Below the pieces are notes generated by a model that had not been told where the DNA came from, ran no database searches, and was given only the letters and a program-made list of their open reading frames with translations. This document shows positions 63,758 to 64,000 of a DNA stretch of 64,000 nucleotides, piece by piece (the stretch's first letter is position 1; each line of letters opens with the position of its first letter). The stretch spans positions 124,001 to 188,000 of the forward strand of contig NZ_RAHJ01000003.1 of NCBI RefSeq assembly GCF_003605755.1, given 5' to 3'. The translations under genes were made by a program, and so were the position numbers. The stretch is from Tsuneonella suprasediminis (lineage in GTDB: Bacteria > Pseudomonadota > Alphaproteobacteria > Sphingomonadales > Sphingomonadaceae).

Positions 63758-64000
63758 TTATCCCACCGTTGTTCCGAAAAGTTTGCCGACCCCGGCGGTG
63801 ACGGCCATTGCCAGTGCACCCCAGAAAACCACGCGGGCAATCGCGCGCCCTGCCGGTGCGCCGCCTGCATTCGCGCCCAGCCAGCCGAGCACACCCAGCG
63901 CCAGCAACGATGCGACCACTACGCCCCATAACACCGATCCCATCGGCACCGATAACACCACCAGCAGCGGCAGAGCCGCCCCGGCGGAGAAGGTGAGGGC
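63758..64000 (-). CDS. VIT1/CCC1-family transporter, C-terminal end (partial)
   Basis: The frame runs off the right edge of the window. The 80 visible codons give ALTFSAGAALPLLVVLSVPMGSVLWGVVVASLLALGVLGWLGAN and the last helix AIARVVFWGALAMAVTAGVGKLFG, typical of the C-terminal helices of vacuolar-iron-transporter-like proteins, which move iron or manganese. An internal ATG at 63961 is only a position within the gene. The rest lies outside the window. Confidence 0.75.
   Translation of the reverse strand, partial: ALTFSAGAALPLLVVLSVPMGSVLWGVVVASLLALGVLGWLGANAGGAPAGRAIARVVFWGALAMAVTAGVGKLFGTTVG

Overview
The window is a 64 kb piece of a GC-rich alphaproteobacterial chromosome, most likely from the order Sphingomonadales (Sphingomonadaceae or Erythrobacteraceae). 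This rests on the combined gene content: two large TonB-dependent receptors, a TonB-receptor/phytase pair, an HWE-type histidine kinase, MetZ, DUF1489 and DUF721/DciA proteins, the smc-dsbA-dsbA-dciA-mutY block, and a pair of 72-residue membrane miniproteins with an AAQAA signal-peptide end. I see no rRNA operon, CRISPR array, prophage, integrase or intact insertion sequence. One tRNA (Gly, GCC) is present. Almost all of the window is chromosomal housekeeping.

Layout. 1-3927: a Pho-box-like repeat, a TonB-dependent receptor and a lipoprotein beta-propeller phytase, reading as a phosphate-scavenging unit. 4081-10247: typA/bipA, a second TonB-dependent receptor, an AT-rich gap with a possible gene remnant, and a six-helix membrane protein. 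10244-14203: a LolD/YbbA-type ABC ATPase and FtsX-type permease divergent from a GDSL esterase lipoprotein. 14214-16970: recO, a leuB-family dehydrogenase and a polyprenol-phosphate-sugar synthase with a GtrA domain. This faces a PMT-type mannosyltransferase, followed by the two miniproteins and metZ. 20822-25898: HWE kinase, apaG, a putative metallopeptidase lipoprotein, and ppx. 25895-28078: ppk1 (ppk-ppx operon). 28209-36445: LysR regulator, membrane protein, smc, two DsbA-like proteins, dciA-like gene, mutY. 36493-43980: serine hydrolase, nudC, FrnE-like oxidoreductase, TauE/SafE exporter, DUF1489, mgtE, cyclophilin, EcsC-like protein. 44040-46438: LysR regulator, corC, ybeY.

46500-47310 is a gene-free cluster of 195-bp-period repeats, followed by tRNA-Gly. 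47636-52649 holds trxA/cnoX-like, a LON-domain protein, and a five-gene reverse operon argB-yggT-folD-lipoprotein-marC. 52867-56550 is small accessory genes, including a SnoaL-like protein and a beta-lactamase-fold hydrolase. 56945-62242 contains nrdB and nrdA, both without an ATP cone, separated by two small membrane genes and an inverted copy of the same repeat family. The right end has an alpha/beta hydrolase interrupted by a frameshift and the C-terminal end of a VIT-family transporter cut by the window edge.

The most interesting items are the putative PhoB-controlled phytate unit, the repeat family at two loci in opposite orientation, the paralogous miniproteins beside a predicted O-mannosylation pair, the cone-less ribonucleotide reductase with a candidate NrdR-box pair, and the broken hydrolase. 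I did not find a convincing wholly new multi-gene system. Family assignments come from recognising conserved motifs by eye; no database search was run.
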